From: Patagioenas fasciata | Taxonomy: Eukaryota; Chordata; Aves; Columbiformes; Columbidae | Assembly (NCBI RefSeq): GCF_037038585.1 | Contig: NC_092523.1 | Span: forward strand, 29,827,501-29,891,500 | Direction of reading: 5' to 3' | Length of the DNA stretch: 64,000 nt | In this document: one piece after another, positions 48,301 to 58,444 of the stretch | Layout: each line of letters starts with the position of its first letter | How positions within the stretch are numbered: position 1 is the first letter of the stretch | Notes under the pieces: generated by a model | Told to the model about the DNA's origin: nothing | What the model saw: only the letters and a program-made list of their open reading frames with translations | The model's database searches: none | Translations under genes and position numbers: made by a program

Positions 48301-51300
48301 GTCAGGGCTGTGTAATGAACGAGGCTGTAATCTGTAGGAACCTCTTGTCGCTGTTACGGTGTTGGGAAGCTGCTTAGAGCTAACAAGGCAGGGAACAACA
48401 ACAGGACGAGGGAATGATCTCATTGTTCAGGCAGCTACATGCCATCTCGGAAAATGAGGAATCATTCCTTCCTCTGCCCAAGTTTTTGTGTGGTGCTAGG
48501 CAAGTTGCTTAAACCCGTCTTTTCCTGGGTGGTTGCTGACTTCTGGTTTGCATTTTCTGAGTGTCCCATTGGGAAGTGTCCATCAGACCCTGTGGTCTGA
48601 TCTGTAAGTGCTGAGCATTGCAACTAAAGACTCTGGAATGTTGTGGCTTGAGCGTATTAAGTGTTTGTGTAAGTGCTACCAAAGCAAATACTGTAGAAGA
48701 GGAATTGAAGATATCTTGATCTTGGCTTTCAAAATTAGTGAATGATGATGATCTAGATCTTTTTTTCATTTTATCTGTGGGACTGTTCTATACTTCTTTT
48801 TTCATAATCAGATGAATCCTTGTCTGTGAAGTACTAAGATACATAGCAGAAGCATTGCAGAAATGCTCATGAGGAAAGAAACTATATGGAGATTTGAGCA
48901 GTGTGGTAAGTCAGCTGTGACCATACATTCTTCAGTGAAAAGAAAACAAAATACTACATGGCTTTTCATTAAGCAAGTAGTGTCCATCCTGTCACAATAA
49001 CCAGGACTCCCTTGGAGGAAAAAATGGGTGATAATTTGGCTGTCTCAGTGCATGCATGAGGAGAAGGAGTTAAGGCTATATTTGAGAACCCAGTCCCAAC
49101 AGCAGTCCTTAAGAACTTGATTTTACACATTCATGGTTTACTGTGTATAAGAATTGTTCATCTATTGAAAGAAATAGAAAAGGAAACTCTGTAGAGTCCT
49201 ACTAGACTGGCTTTGCATCAGCTGCTGCATCTGAGCACTTCTGCTCCTGGAGAGACCAGGCTGAGGGAAACTCATGACTTCCTACCTTCCAGGAACAGCC
49301 CTAGGGAGTGGGGTAGAGGGTGAGATCACACTCTGCCAGTGAGGCTGTACAGGTAACTGCTGACCACAGGGAAATGAAGATTGCCCCATCCTGATCCTGG
49401 AGGCAGGTGTGTTCTGCTGACACAGCCCTGCTTTCTGCCTGCACTTCTTTGTAGTTTCCTGCCTGTCCTCTGCTTGGTGTTCACCACCTTTTCTCACTGG
49501 CTTGTGGTTTTGGTTCTTTTGGCGAGACAATATTGTCTACAAGGAGCAGCCAGGACATCCAGTACGCAGCAGTTAGGTCTGGTGACATTCAGCCAGGTGG
49601 GTTGACTGTGACATTTTCAGACCTTGCTTCTTTCATTATTGCAGAAACCGTTAAAAACAGAAGTTTCCAGAGGGGTGTGCTAGGAGATATGTCACTGTAT
49701 TAACTCAGAAATGCTGGAGGGATACCAGGTTAAACTGTCTTTTCTTTATACCGTACCATTTCCTAGACAGTGTGCTGTTTATCTGTTAGAGATTTCATGC
49801 ATTCCTCATGTGACAGCAGCAGTTTTTTTTTTTTCCTGTCAGAGCTAACAGTCTCACTCAGAGATATGCAGGGAACTCAGCTGCACTTTTCCCTCATTCA
49901 TCTTTGTGCAGCAGACAGGTGTGTTCCTACCTTGCCTTCAGTGTCAGTCATCAAAACATTTCTTTTTGTTTCTAATGCTGAAATCTTCTGTTTACTGAGG
50001 CGTTTAATGCATATGCTGCCCTTAACTCTGTAAGTAGATCTGAGAAACGTCTTCATGTGCTAGACTTGTTCGCTTATTGAGAGTAGGCTGCTTGTTATGT
50101 AATCATGTGAAAGATGTCATTGACCATCAATTTTGAAAAGTTTATTATCCTCTGGACATGAATTCTTTCATACTTCTCTCTTTGGATGATTTGGGTGCAG
50201 AGTGTAGAGGACAAGCTTGTGAAGCTGGACAAAGGAGTCAGAATATTTTAGTTGCTGAAAGTTTTTCATTCGCAGTTCATGGATTTATTTTCTATTTTTT
50301 TATAATTAGGTTGGTATTCTTCCAGCTGATGCATATTGTGTTTCTCAACAGCTGCCACCTTCCCTTTAGAGGTTGCTTCATTGTTTAAGTACAGCAGAGT
50401 GGTTTCTGGATCTATATTTAACCACTTGAAGATGCTTCTTGGCTGAAACATGCCATATGCTCCTGTATTAGTCAGATTTAGATGTAAGTCTGTCTCGCTA
50501 GCTGAAGTACGCTGTTACTAGTCGTTAAGGCAGTGATGGATAGCAGAGCAGAGCAAACACCAGAGAGTATCCACCTTGCTTGACAGTGTGCTACCAGGGA
50601 ATTGAGGGATTGCTCCTTCATGGCAGGAGGCTGTCGAAGGGGTTTGGGCTGTGCTGATGTTTCCCTTCTGTGTTTTTTCCTCAGGACCCCTATGGTGTGG
50701 CAGTTGGAGGAACAGTGGGACATTGCCTATGCACTGGTTTAGCAGTTATTGGAGGGAGAATGATAGCACAAAAAATTTCCGTTAGGACTGGTAAGTGAAA
50801 ACTCACTCCAACCAAAAAAAAAAAAAAAGCATTAATGCCAGTAATGCTTGTGGTGTAAATGACTACATGTTTGTGAACAGGGTTTCTCAAAGCTCTTGGA
50901 AAACCCAGAAACTTTTTTTAGTCTGTGTCTTCTGTCCCACACCCATTCCACAGTCAGCTCCCCTCATGGGGGTGACCCTGTGCTGTTCCCTGGGCCAATT
51001 TCTTCCTGCAAGGCAGAGTCCCAGCGTGTGACACCACTCTGCACAGGGTGCTTCTAAGGGCTCTGGCTTTAACTGAACTTAATGGTTTACTGACTCTGAT
51101 TTAAAGGATCAAAATGAGTATTGGAGCTCCAGGTTTAAAGACAGACATGGGTGAAGCAAGTTTTGCTTCACTATTAGGTAGCTTGTAGGAGACCAGAAGC
51201 AGGAAATATAGTAGTTTGAGTAGTCAGTATGTATTGTTCAGCAGTGGGATAATGCAAATTATGTGGTAATTCCATGTGCAGACTATTAAGTAGACAAGAG

Positions 51301-52294
51301 AGCTGCACACCTGTGAGTTATGCCAGCCATTTAAAAGCTTCAAAGGCTACTCTGTGTGTGGCATAACTTTTTTTTATTGTGTTTTTTGTTTTCCCTTGTA
51401 TTGGGTCGTAGCCTGCTTCAACTGTCACTCCTGTCATGTAGTGAGATTTCTTGCTCCCAGGAAGGATTCTGTGAAGCTGTTCTCAGAATATTTTTTTCTG
51501 TGCATTCAGAATATTTGTTCTGTAGTTGCAGAGGTTGTAAAAAAACAACTTCACCGTAGAAAGTGAAGTGTGCATTCTGTCTTGTTTGTTTGCCAAGGAA
51601 ATTGGTGACAAAATACTAAATTAACAATGATTTAATGTGCTCCTAATAAGCTCAATGTGGATCTTTGGCTGCAGGAATAGCCTTATTAGGTTAGACCAAA
51701 GATCCATCTAGCCCATTCGTTTGTTTAGAGAAGACCAGGAAGAATATATAGAGTGGTGCTTTCCCAAATACTGTCCCAGCGGATTGTGGCCATTGCAAGC
51801 AGCTAATACGTTTTTGATACTGTCTCTTTCAATATAGTTACCTAAACTGCAAAAAATGCTTATTAGTATGTTGCTCTTAACAGATGACTTGCTCCAGCAT
51901 GAGAATATTGTATCTTATTTTCTTCCATACAGCCAAATATTCATCAGCAGGTGCCAACCTCAGTTTTATATCAGTTAAAGTAAGAAGAGTGAAACAAAGC
52001 TTCCTTCTAAGGACCAGAATATATTATTGTAGATGCAGTTAAACAATGGGATGGCATATGGGTGTCCTCTCACTGAGCTAGAAACCATGTCCACTGTTTG
52101 CAGCATAAATTTTAAAGTTATTTGAGAATTAGACATTTTAAAAATATCAGTCATATGTCATGGAAAATATTTACAATTCAGTATCTAATTTCTTTTTGGT
52201 TTGTGTTTTCTTTTCAGTGACAATCATAGGAGGCATTGTCTTCTTAGCATTTGCATTTTCTGCACTATTTATAAGTCCAGATTCTGGTTTTTAA
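42086..52294 (+). CDS. TMEM165: TMEM165, Golgi divalent cation/proton antiporter (six coding exons)
   Basis: Member of the UPF0016/GDT1 cation-exchanger family. In vertebrates it sits in the Golgi and supplies Mn2+ (and handles Ca2+/H+) for glycosyltransferases; human defects cause TMEM165-CDG. Joining 42086-42262, 43680-43905, 46433-46608, 47469-47651, 50685-50790 and 52218-52294 gives 945 nt, 314 residues plus stop (human 324). Junction phases are all consistent. Both family signature motifs are present: ELGDKT at 98-103 and EWGDRS at 238-243. The YNRL sorting-type motif (114-117) is conserved. The N-terminus (about 10-33) is an Ala/Leu-rich signal-like helix. A charged coiled segment (EELEEVQAEIKKKDEE) forms the central loop. 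The protein ends FISPDSGF, as in human. The start ATG is in good context (GCCGCCATGG). Confidence 0.97.
42263..43679 (+). other. TMEM165: TMEM165 intron 1
   Basis: GT-AG intron of 1.4 kb. Its first 100 bp belong to the CpG island, and the perfect inverted repeat follows directly. Confidence 0.87.
42394..42441. repeat. perfect 18-bp inverted repeat, 12-nt loop, in TMEM165 intron 1
   Basis: Left arm CTTCTAGCAGAAAAAGGG (42394-42411), loop AAAGCTTCAGGG, right arm CCCTTTTTCTGCTAGAAG (42424-42441). The arms are exact reverse complements. With bulges, pairing extends about 8 bp further outwards (AATCTCCC on the left against GGAGAATT on the right). It lies 130 bp into intron 1. Confidence 0.95.
43680..43905 (+). 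CDS. TMEM165: TMEM165 coding exon 2
   Basis: The acceptor is CCTCTTACAG|AAG and the donor TCAG|GTTAGT. Residues 60-134 hold the first family signature ELGDKT (98-103), the following helix FFIAAIMAMRYNRLTV, and the helix LAGAMLALGLMTCLS. It is nearly identical to human from TNLGFIHAFVAA onward. Confidence 0.95.
43906..46432 (+). other. TMEM165: TMEM165 intron 2
   Basis: GT-AG intron of 2.5 kb. A T-rich stretch (44880-45060) gives a 163-codon open frame rich in Phe/Leu, judged to be compositional. No recognised repeat. Confidence 0.87.
46433..46608 (+). CDS. TMEM165: TMEM165 coding exon 3
   Basis: The acceptor is TTTTCTTTTCAG|TT and the donor GAAGAA|GTAAGT. It encodes VLFGYATTVIPRVYTYYVST, then GIRMLREGLKMSPDEGQEEL and the charged loop ending KKKDEE, closely matching the human protein. 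Confidence 0.95.
46609..47468 (+). other. TMEM165: TMEM165 intron 3
   Basis: GT-AG intron of 860 bp (GTAAGT to CTCCACAG), with the T22 run. Confidence 0.87.
46929..46950 (+). repeat. T22 run in TMEM165 intron 3
   Basis: Twenty-two Ts, midway through the 860-bp intron 3. Confidence 0.97.
47469..47651 (+). CDS. TMEM165: TMEM165 coding exon 4
   Basis: The acceptor is CTCCACAG|CTT and the donor GAGAG|GTGAGT. Residues 194-254 include LLNGPGDVESG, KKWLHFISPIFVQAFTLTFL, and the second signature EWGDRS (238-243) followed by QLTTIVLAARE. The length is an exact multiple of three (183 nt). Confidence 0.96.
47652..50684 (+). other. TMEM165: TMEM165 intron 4
   Basis: GT-AG intron of 3.0 kb, the largest of the gene; no recognised repeat or nested gene. 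Confidence 0.87.
50685..50790 (+). CDS. TMEM165: TMEM165 coding exon 5
   Basis: The acceptor is TTTTTTCCTCAG|GAC and the donor ACTG|GTAAGT. It encodes DPYGVAVGGTVGHCLCTGLA and VIGGRMIAQKISVRT, matching human almost residue for residue. Confidence 0.96.
50791..52217 (+). other. TMEM165: TMEM165 intron 5
   Basis: GT-AG intron of 1.4 kb with an A run near 50813-50827 and the ancient CR1-like fragment at 51665. Confidence 0.87.
51665..51830 (-). mobile_element. ancient CR1-like fragment in TMEM165 intron 5
   Basis: GGAATAGCCTTATTAGGTTAGACCAAAGATCCATCTAGCCC resembles (in pieces) the reverse complement of the old amniote CR1 3' end with its 'GGGCTAGATGGA...TTTGGTCT' signature. The following 100 bp (GTCCCAGC, GTGGCCATTG) fit a diverged CR1 body. 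The call rests on remembered consensus, so it is moderate. Confidence 0.6.
52218..52294 (+). CDS. TMEM165: TMEM165 coding exon 6 (terminal)
   Basis: The acceptor is TTTTCTTTTCAG|TG. It encodes the last helix TIIGGIVFLAFAFSALF and the tail ISPDSGF, then TAA at 52292-52294. Confidence 0.96.
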
Positions 52295-53140
52295 AATTTT
52301 TCATCACTGCAAAAGAACAAGGATCGGAAGAATCCAGCAGCTGTCCTTGTGCATTTTTGTATATAATGTACAGAATTACAGTTAAGCACTGAAGCTGAGA
52401 CACTGAACTTCTTATAGCAAATGATTCATGGGACTGACACATGTATGGATGGCTTCCGCAGTGGAGATCTACTCACTGGTTTGTTTATTCCATGGTGCTG
52501 CTCCCTTGGTGGGATTTGTGTGGTTTTCCTGCTTGCTGGACCTGACTCAGCTGAGTTTTGAGGACCTACTCTCAAATATTGAGGCTTCCTCTCTTCTTCC
52601 TGTTACACATGGCCGCCTTTCCTGTTCCATCAAGAGCTGATTCTTAAGGCTTCTAGAAGCAGATGGTGTCTTGTTCCATGTTGCTCGGTGCGAGGTGTTC
52701 TGGAGGAAGCTGCTGGCTCCCACCTCCCAGGACTTTGGTTCCAGGTGTGCCTGAGGCTGGATAATCAAAGCAACAAGAAACATGGGAGCAGTTCCTATAC
52801 CTTTGAGTGGCTGAGCCACCGACAGAGAATTTTATAAACTGTATCTGGAGGGAAAACTTAATCAGGGATTTTTATCAGGAAATTGATGTGTGGTGATTAA
52901 CAGCCTACCGTGTTCAATATGCAATCTTATCTGGAGCTGATATTATTTGACCATTTTTCTTTTTTGAATTTTGAAACATTAAAGTATAAGGAAAGTAATA
53001 AAATGGTCCAGCTTAACAATGTTCCATTCCCAGGACTGAACAGTAATGGAATTCTTAGATTTAAATGTATTCTTATTTTTCTTTTTAGGAATAGAAGTGT
53101 AATCTGGAAGTGTATTAATAAAATATAGTGTCTTTATTTG
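52295..53140 (+). other. TMEM165: TMEM165 3' UTR
   Basis: About 0.85 kb from the stop codon to a consensus AATAAA at 53117-53122, followed by a T/GT-rich downstream element (53131-53160). A second AATAAA near 52997 could give a slightly shorter form. The exact cleavage point is inferred. Confidence 0.75.
53117..53122 (+). terminator. TMEM165: TMEM165 poly(A) signal AATAAA
   Basis: Consensus hexamer in the sequence TGTATTAATAAAATATAGTG with a T/GT-rich stretch starting about 10 bp later, the usual layout of a cleavage/polyadenylation site. Confidence 0.75.
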
Positions 53141-54534
53141 AGCGTTTTTCAGTATTGTTTTCGATCGTTCCCCTAATTCTAGCCATAAAGGTTTACCTAG
53201 TGATTATGTACATCAGGTGAGGAAAGTTTACTAAATTTATGTTGGATACTGTTAAAAATGCCAGTTATAGAGACTTTGCAAATGTTGACCACTGAAGACA
53301 TGTGGGGTTGCAGAAACACATGCTTATCTCTGCTCTTCAGGGATGATTTGGATTCTGAGCTAACAATGTAAATAACCCAACACGATGTACTCAGTAAAAC
53401 AGAAGACATGGTTTCTAATGTTATGAATCCGCCTCACTGAAATTGAAGCAATGTGGAACATTACAAATTTGACCATTCCATCTGTCACTCACAAACAGAG
53501 CAGTCCCTAATCCTCTGAAGTTTCTCTGCCCACAAAAGCCCTTAATGCCACATTTCTCAAAGCACCAAGGCTGCAGCAGCGCATTGCCTGTCATGCACAG
53601 TGGTATGAAATCGGGCTGTGACTTAAGGCTCCAGGTCGCAATGTTTGTGTCTTGGCCTGAAGGGAGGGTACTGCTGGCAATACTGTTGGTAATTGCTGGG
53701 CGATGCACTGCCTTTGTTTGGTGTTTTTTTTCTGGTTGGTTTGTTGTGGTTTTGTGGTTTTTGTGTGGTTTTTGTGGTATGTTTCGTTGGTTTGTTTTCT
53801 CTTTTGAACCAAACATCTTAGCCAAAAAGTGCAGCATCGTCTTCCCCACAGCCTGGAAACACACTCTGTCCGTGCTGTGTTTCAGCTCCTGTATGGAGGG
53901 GACTGGTAGTACAGGTCGTGTTAAAGGAGGGCAGAAACAGAGAGGCCAAAATAGGGTAGAGCATAAACTCCCAACTGTTTACTGGACAACTTCTTGTTGT
54001 ATTGATCAAAAGTGGTGCTGCTGGACAACAGTACCTCTGTATGCATGTGTCCCAGGTGAACTGGTGCCACAGTTCATCCTACTGAAAACTCTCGCTCAAA
54101 ATCCAAGAAGCCAAACCAATTGCCTGTATTCTAATATAGAAGCTTCCCAAACTTTATATGGTACTTCAGTAGCTGCTACTAATTGCAGTGATTTAATGTT
54201 GTCAAGTGCATGTTGGAACTTTTCACAATTTAAAGAATCTAGTTGGGATGTAACCAAAGCCTGGTGAAGGTGAGGGAGGATTCCACTGATGTATTTTTAG
54301 TAGGAGTGTGTCTGCTGTGCTGTCTCTAGTACAAATGGCAGCCTCCCACAGCGTCTCAGAGCACTTGCACCCCCGGCTATCTCTCTTGCCTGTTGGCAGG
54401 CTCAGGGGCCGGGATTTTAGCAGCTTTCGTTGCACTTCTTTCTTGTATTTCTGGTGCATTGACATTGGAGATAATGTGTGGCACTCTTGTGTTTTGAACT
54501 ACCTGGATACTCGAGATTATAGGTATTATCTTCA

Positions 54535-54606
54535 GGAGTGTGTATGTGTGTGCATACACACAAACACACACATACATACATATATACATATATATATGTA
54601 TGTATA
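54535..54606. repeat. alternating purine-pyrimidine microsatellite (TG/CA/TA)
   Basis: A TGTGTATG-type half followed by CATACACA and then (TACA)/(TA)n ending TATATGTATGTATA. Parts are self-complementary. Confidence 0.92.
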
Positions 54607-57600
54607 AGAAGTGTCTTACCCTTTAGGGTAAGTTTGCATCAAAAATTTCCAGTTTTTGTTAAAGCCTTTCCTTTGCCTATGCTTCCCCTAAAGTAGTGGG
54701 TCCTAATGAAAGAGATAGGTATGTTGTTGGTAAGATGAAGTGAGTCTGCTTGCTAGAGCTAAAACACTTTCTGGGAGAGTGTGGGCTGGGTGCCTGGCCC
54801 TGGGCTGAAGCCCTGGCGGGCGAGAAGATGGGGACAGAAGCTGCAGTGCCTCATGGTGTCCTCTGAATGCAGAGGGTGGGGAGCTGAGGGCTGGTGTTTG
54901 ATGCTTGAGATGCAGATGCACGTGAGCAGTAATTCATTGCCTGCCCCTCCTTCCCCCACCCTGTGCCCAAAGTGGAAGTTACTGATCTCTTGGTAAAATA
55001 AACTCTTGTTTCTCTGCTTTTCCTTATGCCAAGAGATAAAGTGGGAACTGTGGGGCATGTCTTTGTGATTGAATGAGCTGTGCAGTTGAGTCAGCTCATG
55101 TGTTCCACCTTAACTACTTCTTTCAACATCCTCAAATGTGTCTAACAATGGAGCTGGGTATATGGGAACAGATTATTGTGTCTTTTCAGCAGCTGCCTGT
55201 AGCACTGACTTACTCTCTTTGGAGGTGCTGTCCTGACAAGGTGTTTACCAGCGTGCAGGAGCATTATGCCTGTGCATTAAGCACAAAGGCTGGAGCAGAA
55301 TCTGTGCATAGTCAGGGAGGGGAAGAAGCTGTAAGTTTTATAGAGGTGCCCAAGCCATGAAATTGTAGCCTAGCACTTGCAGAGGGTGGATGGGAAAAGT
55401 GAAGAAGTTACTAAGACAACATAGAAGTCAGTCTCCTTTCCCATGCATAGATGTCTTCAGTAATTTGTTGTAAAACTATCTGCGTTGATTTGGTTTTGCT
55501 GTGTAAACAAGAACAACACAAAGCAGCAAAGAAAAATACGAGACACAGATAGTCAGAAGTGCCAGGTATAGGTCTGACTTAGTGCTTTTGGCCACATCAG
55601 GTTGCTCATGTGGAAGAAGCACAACCCCATCTAGTTCAGCTCTGCAGTGGCCGTGTTTGAGCTGCTCTCAGGTACACGGGAGGAGCATCTGCACAGCTGG
55701 GAATTGCGAAATCTTGATGTTCAGGACGGCAGCGCAGGCTTGATGCTGTACTGGTGAGTTAACACGTCCCACGTGGCTGTATAAATGCTTCAGTCATGAG
55801 GCGTTAAGTGTAGCCACGCCAGATGGTGATACTTTCGGGGCAGGAGCTGGTTGGTATATCAGGCACTGAAGGCCTGGATTTTCAGCAACAAAATATAGAA
55901 AGACTTTAAATAATAGTGCTCTTTCACTTCTAAATGGAGGCAGGTTTAGGGTTTGCCTCACATTTTGGACTATGAAAGCAGAACTTCAAGTAGCTATCTG
56001 AAATTTTAATTGCCACAGTCCTATGCAGTTTCTTGTTCTTTTGTAGCTGGAGAATGTGAAATACAGTGAGTGTTTCTGTGTTGAAGGGAAAATGCTGTAA
56101 ATGGCTCCATCTGCAACATGGGGAACAGGCAAACATCCAATAGGTTTCCTGGCCATCCTGCAGCTCTCCTGCTGCGGTGAGATGCAGCAGATGTCAGTCG
56201 CTGCCAAAGGAACCATCACAGCAGTGTGTAGTGCGGGAGTTTGCATCTCTGACTGCGTGTGAACACAGCAGAGGGGTAGAGGCACACAGTGCCTGGAACT
56301 GCTCAGTGCCAGGCAACAGGAACAAAATGGAGACGGTGATGGTCCCTTCTACTGGGGTGGAAAAAAACCCAAATCTCACATCAACTGAGAAAGATCTTGT
56401 GCTTGTTATTTTCAAAAGTGCCTGTTTCCAATGCGTAGGTAAAGCCTGTCCCATTCCATCCTATCTGGCAAAGTGCAGTAAGCAAAGATTAAGGTAAACT
56501 TATAATCTTGGGTCTTTCCAGGACAAAGATTTCAAAGGAAACCGCATGAACCAGAGCACAGGTGCAGTTCACCAGCAAGCCTGCTCCTCTAGGGTGATGC
56601 AGATAGGAGTTTATGTGCTGGCCTGGTGGCTTTGAGCCAGCTTAGTCAGATTCCGAGACTAAAGGTGGAAGTTGGTGATGAGCTCTGTGCGGCCCGTGCT
56701 GTCAGGGGCAGCGGCTGCCTCACAGGCTGCAGCTCCAGCCCTGGGCAGGCTGTGCAGCGGCTGGAACGCTGCCACCACATCCACCTGTGTGCTTGTGCAA
56801 CACCACTCGAGAAAAGGGGTTGGTGGCTGAGCCTCCCTACCTGTTAGTCCCAGGTTTTGTATATTAAAATAAAGTTCTTGAGTGAAGAGAATCAGGCAGT
56901 TTCATCCTAATATGATCCAAGTTATCTTTGATTTCCAGGGACATGGAAATTGTGAAGGCACTTGCTGCACTGACACGGCCTTTTTCCACTGATATCCTCA
57001 TACAGTCCCTGGAGCCAGTGCCCTTGGCAAATCACAGCCACAGGCTTTTGCTAATATAGATACAGGGGACTTTTAACCTGCAGCACTTTCAGTTTGTATG
57101 TGGCACGTGTTATAGATGTGTATTTCTTCTGGATGATTTAAATTTACTTCCCAAATGAAAATATAGGTGCATAAGAGACTGTATGCTACAGCAAAGGCAA
57201 GTAAGAAGGTAGAAATTTTTGTTATTGTATGTTACCCTTGAACAGCTGAAATCTTCTGGAATTTATTAATGTATCACTAATGCCTGAGACTCAGAAGTGC
57301 AACTAACCTTTGGATTGCTAATCTTTACAAGCTGCATTCTCACATAAGCACCGTTTTTGTCTCTGACTTTGCAAAATGCCATTGAACAGCATTGCTTCAG
57401 GTGGGGCAGCAATTAGAATTACAGCTCCTCTTCTTGATAAGCTTATGGAAAAGTATACTGCTGTTTCCAAAATTCAAGAAAACCGATAATCTTGCTTGCT
57501 ACATGCTATCCATCTTACTGCTGGTGGGTATTAACAGCTTATTACTGTAGCACTTCTCCAGCAAATTTTATGGCATCTAGAAGTCACACAGAGTTGGACA

Positions 57601-58270
57601 GATACCATTGAATTCCCAAAGGCAGACTATCTTCACAAAGGCATCTAGTGGGAGATTACAGAAAGAACTGCAGGCTGTAAAAATGGCTAAGTGTATTTTC
57701 CGTTTTCTCCAGGTATTCAGCTTTGATTACAGGATTTCCTTGAACATTTGATTAATTTCAAGTTACTAATGTTCACACCTGGCTCAGTGGAAAAGGCTGA
57801 GGGGAAAGGGTCAGACCACGCTGACACGTCACTGTCCTCTCAGCTGGACGTGAGTCTGCATGTCCCTTCCCAGTGGCGCAGCCACTCTCTACTGCTTTAA
57901 GAATATTATTCCTTGGGAGTTCCCCAGCAGAAGAAACACCCAGGAGGGGAGGTGAAGGGATTGAGGGTGCTTTGCTGCACCAGAAAGTGAGGGCAGAGCT
58001 GTGCTGGACCCGCTCTCCTTGCCCCACCACCTGGGGAGAACAGGGACTGGATGCACCAAGATCTAACAGCAGTTTGAAGTTGTGCACGTTCAAACAAGTG
58101 CTGCGTGAGTAAACTCCGAGGCAGTAATGAAAATACACAAATCAAAGGTCTCTAGCCTTTAGAGTGGGGCATCAATTTATAAAGAGATACAGAGAGAAGG
58201 CAAGAAAAAAAAAATACAGTTTGCATTTTTACTGAAATCTCACAAGTCATTTGTCTGGGTAGGGGGAGAA

Positions 58271-58401
58271 GATAAAATCGACACCAAGCAACTTGTCACA
58301 AGTGGGTTCTGTGGGTGGGGGAGAAAGTGCCTTTGTTACAGTCATGGGAAGGGCGAGCGCACTTCACTGTGAAACTCGGATAAAATTGACATCAAGCAAC
58401 T
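58271..58401 (+). repeat. 23-bp direct repeat pair, 108 bp apart
   Basis: GATAAAATCGACACCAAGCA+ACT at 58271-58293 and GATAAAATTGACATCAAGCA+ACT at 58379-58401 differ at two C/T positions. They lie just beyond the inferred CLOCK 3' end. Confidence 0.93.
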
Positions 58402-58444
58402 GAAAGAAAAAAAAAACCTCTAGAACCTCAGAAGCTACAAAAAG

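Larger units (their letters stand above)
53141..58444. other. intergenic DNA between TMEM165 and CLOCK 3' ends
   Basis: Convergent (tail-to-tail) spacer of about 5.3 kb. It holds a 240-codon open frame on + (53545-54267) that crosses a G/T-rich tract, the TG/CA/TA microsatellite, and a 23-bp direct repeat pair near the CLOCK end. No known gene recognised. Confidence 0.65.
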
